NCBI GenBank assembly: GCA_033065855.1
Contig: JAVXUO010002817.1
Coordinates: 124,001-188,000 of the forward strand
DNA length: 64,000 nt
Direction of reading: 5' to 3'
DNA from: Escallonia rubra
Taxonomy: Eukaryota; Streptophyta; Magnoliopsida; Escalloniales; Escalloniaceae
Both the position numbers and the translations under genes were made by a program. Positions 61,026-64,000 of this stretch are shown one piece after another. Every line of letters starts with the position of its first letter. Positions within the stretch are counted from its first letter, which is position 1. Below the pieces are notes generated by a model. The model was not told where the DNA came from and searched no databases. It saw only the letters and a program-made list of their open reading frames with translations.

Positions 61026-63644
61026 TGTGACACCCCCAACCCAAATGACGTCACCAGAGCCGGGTTGTCAGTCATGACTGCATTATAAACCCTGTCGATA
61101 CAGAGCAATTCTAGAAACATCCTTGAATATACATAAGGTTTCACAAAAAGCCATCCTTACAAAAAATTTCACCGTAAAGCTCAACATGAGCACAGCGGAA
61201 GTATTTACACAAAATATCTAGTCCCCAAAATACACCTATCCTTGTCTTACTTTCCTATTCACCGATCCAGTGCTTTCTCTTTCTCTTTCTTCGAAGTTTC
61301 CCCTACTTCGCCCTGACTGCCTGAAACATTACAAGTAAGGAATGAGCGCAAATCGCCCAGTAAAGATAATACGAGGAACAACGCAGACAACGAAGTGACA
61401 GCCTTGGGAAAAATGATAATCAATCTCAACGATATCAAGAATCCAGAATTTCAAAGGATGACACAACATCATTTCAATGAATCAAGCAACATGTTTTCTT
61501 TCCTTTTAGTCAGACTGAGCGGCTTTAAGGTCCAACAGAACAACATTATCACCACATTTAATGAACTGGACTGACCGACTACAATGCACGTGAACACTAA
61601 ATCGCCAAAGTAAACATCAATGAAATACAAGTCGTTAAAATCACAATGTCATAATAAAGTCAAATGCAATGCAAACACCGACCGGACTGACTGGACTTAA
61701 TCGACACGACTGACTCGAACCGCGCTCCCCACATCTTGTTTGCCGGTGATTACGTTTCACTGGCCCTCCTTTCACATAATGTCCCGTATTCCGGGATGTT
61801 CATCTCAGTCTCAAACAAATAAATGAGACATCAAGCACAAGAAGGGAACTCACGAAGAGTGTTCGTCCCCTAACCACGATATCGTAGAAGCACACACATT
61901 ACAACAACTGGACGGACTAAGGGAACATAGTCCACCTTATGTCCTCAATCAACAAACCTCTCAACAAGAAATTCCGGTCATACACGCGATCGGGGATCAA
62001 CAAAGTAACTTGGAATTATTAATAACACACACATAGTAGACTAGGGAACAAGCTAGTCGAAAACCACAACAACATTTCAAGACATGAGAGGTACCGACAC
62101 AACAACCGCCGATACCTCATATTCACCAGAAAACGTTCATCATACTTCACATCATCAATGAGGTGTATGCCACGAGGAGCAAATTCGTAGCATACAGAGA
62201 ACCGTACTATCCTTACCTGGTTGGCTTTTAGCCGACGAGCCTAATAACTTCAAACCGCCACGAGCAGAGTCACCTAATCAAATAAGACTTTACTCGTTAG
62301 CCACTAACCATCATAATACAAAATTATTCTACTTTCATTTTATCAGTTATTTATCGTGTTCTACAGCGGTCGGTTACTCCGACCCAACAGCCAGGTCTTT
62401 AACCTAGCCGAGCATCGCATTAGTGCTGATACCCTTCATTTAGGGATTTTCATCCCATTCCCCGCTTCTTGTTATTCTAGAATGTTCAATTAAGGTATTC
62501 GCGAAGTTCAGAGTTCACTCGGTAAAATTACCAAAATACCCTCGGGGTCCACTATCACTCCCATCACCTCAAATCAACTTCAAACAACCCTTTAGGTGTT
62601 TTACCACCCTTTCCGGACTAAAAAGTCCTTCGAAAAACTTTATCGGGAAAATTACAAAAATGCCCCTCTCCGGGTGGCAATTTATTGAAATGCCCCCATA
62701 AGGGTTCCCCGTATCGGTTAACCCCTTTCCAGTCCTCAGAAAAATATGAAAATTTTCTCTGATGTAGATCTCCTAAAAATACCTAGGGTCTCTTTTTCAC
62801 ACTTTGGCTAAATCCAGCTCTAGCTATTTATTAAAGATATATTAAAATCCTGCTTAATTACGTTTCCACCTTTAGCGACCATTTCAGTCACTATTTGGAT
62901 CTAAGCACACACCAAAACACATTTTTTTCACACATAGACTTCATCTTCTTCATGTGACCGAGACACAGCCATCCCGCATACTTACTTCCTTCCACTGCTA
63001 TACCCCTTCTTCCCCATTTCTCTATCTAAAACCCACATCCAACATCACCAACATATTACAACACCTAAAATTTATAGCCTAACCCATCCGAAACACACAC
63101 AATCACACACTAACACACACCTGAACTACCCACACTTCAGAACACACAAGAACACTCACTCACGCACCCCATGGCACACCCTGAAACACACTCTGCCACC
63201 CACGAGTTCACCCACCTACACCTAAATCTCTCACCCAATTCACTCATACACATGATTTTTCCCCATTACGCTCTTCACTTCACACAAATAATACCCATCA
63301 TTTCTCTCTCACTTCTATGGGCGCACACCACTACCTATACCTTCCCCTCCCCCACGCTACCTTCCCCCTCCCTTTTCCTCCCTCACCTAACCCCTCTGCA
63401 CCCACATGGCAGCAGCACAAGCTGCTGTCCTCTCCCTTTTCCTCGCCCCTTCATCCTTTCAAATATCAACACGGCACTAGCCCTTTCACCATGCGCGCCA
63501 CTGCCTTCGTCACGGCTGCTTCCCCCTTCCCCTCACTCCCTTATGCACCACCTGCTCACGCACACACAGTGCACTAACACCCAACACACCCAGCTCATCC
63601 CCAAGCAAATACACCCACTTAACTACACAGCTATACACAGTTCG

Positions 63645-63703
<59 letters not shown>

Positions 63704-64000
63704 TCACCTTGAAGCCTTGTCACCTTTCCTCTCCTTTCCTCTCTTTTTCCCGCTTGTTCTGCTTCTCTATTTTCTTTTCTTTTTTGTTTCCTTTCTTTCT
63801 TTCTTTCACCCGAGAGTAGTCATCTTACTCCCCTTTTTTTATTGTTCAATTGGCTTAGTCACCATAAACTCATAGGTGCCAACCTAATAATTAAACCTCT
63901 AAATCATATTCTATAAAATTGTATGATAGACCTCCATCTTTATGAACCCCCCCCCCCTCCTAACTCCTTTCTCTTTTTTTTTTTTTTTTTTATGTACATT
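61026..64000 (-). mobile_element. LTR of a minus-strand retrotransposon, open-ended
   Basis: The LTR edge TGTGACACCCCCAACCC adjoins the primer site; on the minus strand the LTR therefore ends GGGTGTCACA. The size (over 2.5 kb) and motif suit gypsy chromoviruses of the Tekay/Del type (inference). The far edge was not found and may lie outside the window. CA-rich DNA fills 63020-63200 and an (AT)n tract 63648-63704. The open frame from 63171 is low complexity and not taken as a gene. Confidence 0.55.
63648..63704. repeat. (AT)n microsatellite
   Basis: An AT dinucleotide run with one interruption lies inside the right-hand LTR-like region. Confidence 0.9.

Overview
This window is nuclear DNA of a flowering plant, most likely a eudicot. 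The grounds are A1-type cyclin genes with many short GT-AG introns, hAT, Mutator-like and Stowaway-type DNA transposons, Tat-lineage Ty3/gypsy and LINE-1 remnants, plant mobile (PMD) and B3 domains, and AT-rich intergenic DNA with long (TA)n tracts. The species cannot be named from the sequence.

Host genes, 0.5-16.4 kb. Two A-type cyclin genes lie head to tail on the minus strand (522-5609 and 10446-16384). Each has 11 exons with the same intron positions and phases, and each is predicted to give 484 residues, so they are a tandem duplication. The spacer between them holds a Stowaway-like MITE and a retroposed sequence with a 16-bp target duplication, itself split by a 1-kb hAT element.

Large Mutator-like element, 20.9-30.2 kb. 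This is the most unusual object here. It is 9374 bp long, has terminal inverted repeats of about 250 bp, and sits inside a (TA)n microsatellite. It carries a FAR1/MULE/SWIM transposase with two in-frame TGA codons, an intact two-exon B3-domain gene, and on the opposite strand a five-exon gene joining a PMD to an Ulp1-type cysteine protease with one in-frame TAA. A 23-bp inverted repeat, GTCCGCTA-N7-TAGCGGAC, occurs three times in each TIR, once just inside each end, and in two internal arrays (5 and 14 units) that bracket the B3 gene, about 27 copies in all. The layout suggests an element-encoded DNA-binding protein acting on many copies of its own site.

Nested transposons, 30-49 kb. Two hAT elements of one family (a 1.16-kb deletion derivative and a 4.6-kb copy with a decayed BED-hAT transposase) each have a perfect 8-bp duplication. 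The larger lies inside a solo LTR with its own 5-bp duplication. A second solo LTR of the same family, inverted, lies inside an older Tat/Ogre-like LTR.

Tat-lineage gypsy element, 49.26-59.22 kb. It has both LTRs, a primer-binding site, polypurine tract and GAAAC duplication. One polyprotein frame (gag, protease, reverse transcriptase, two RNase H domains, integrase) contains five stop codons and no frameshift. An antisense spliced gene and a palindromic tandem array lie between pol and the 3' LTR. It interrupts a LINE-1-like sequence. The right end (61.0-64.0 kb) is a minus-strand LTR with an initiator-Met primer site.

The decayed reading frames carry mainly TGA and TAG stops, as expected from C-to-T decay of methylated DNA, while the two cyclins and the B3 gene are open.
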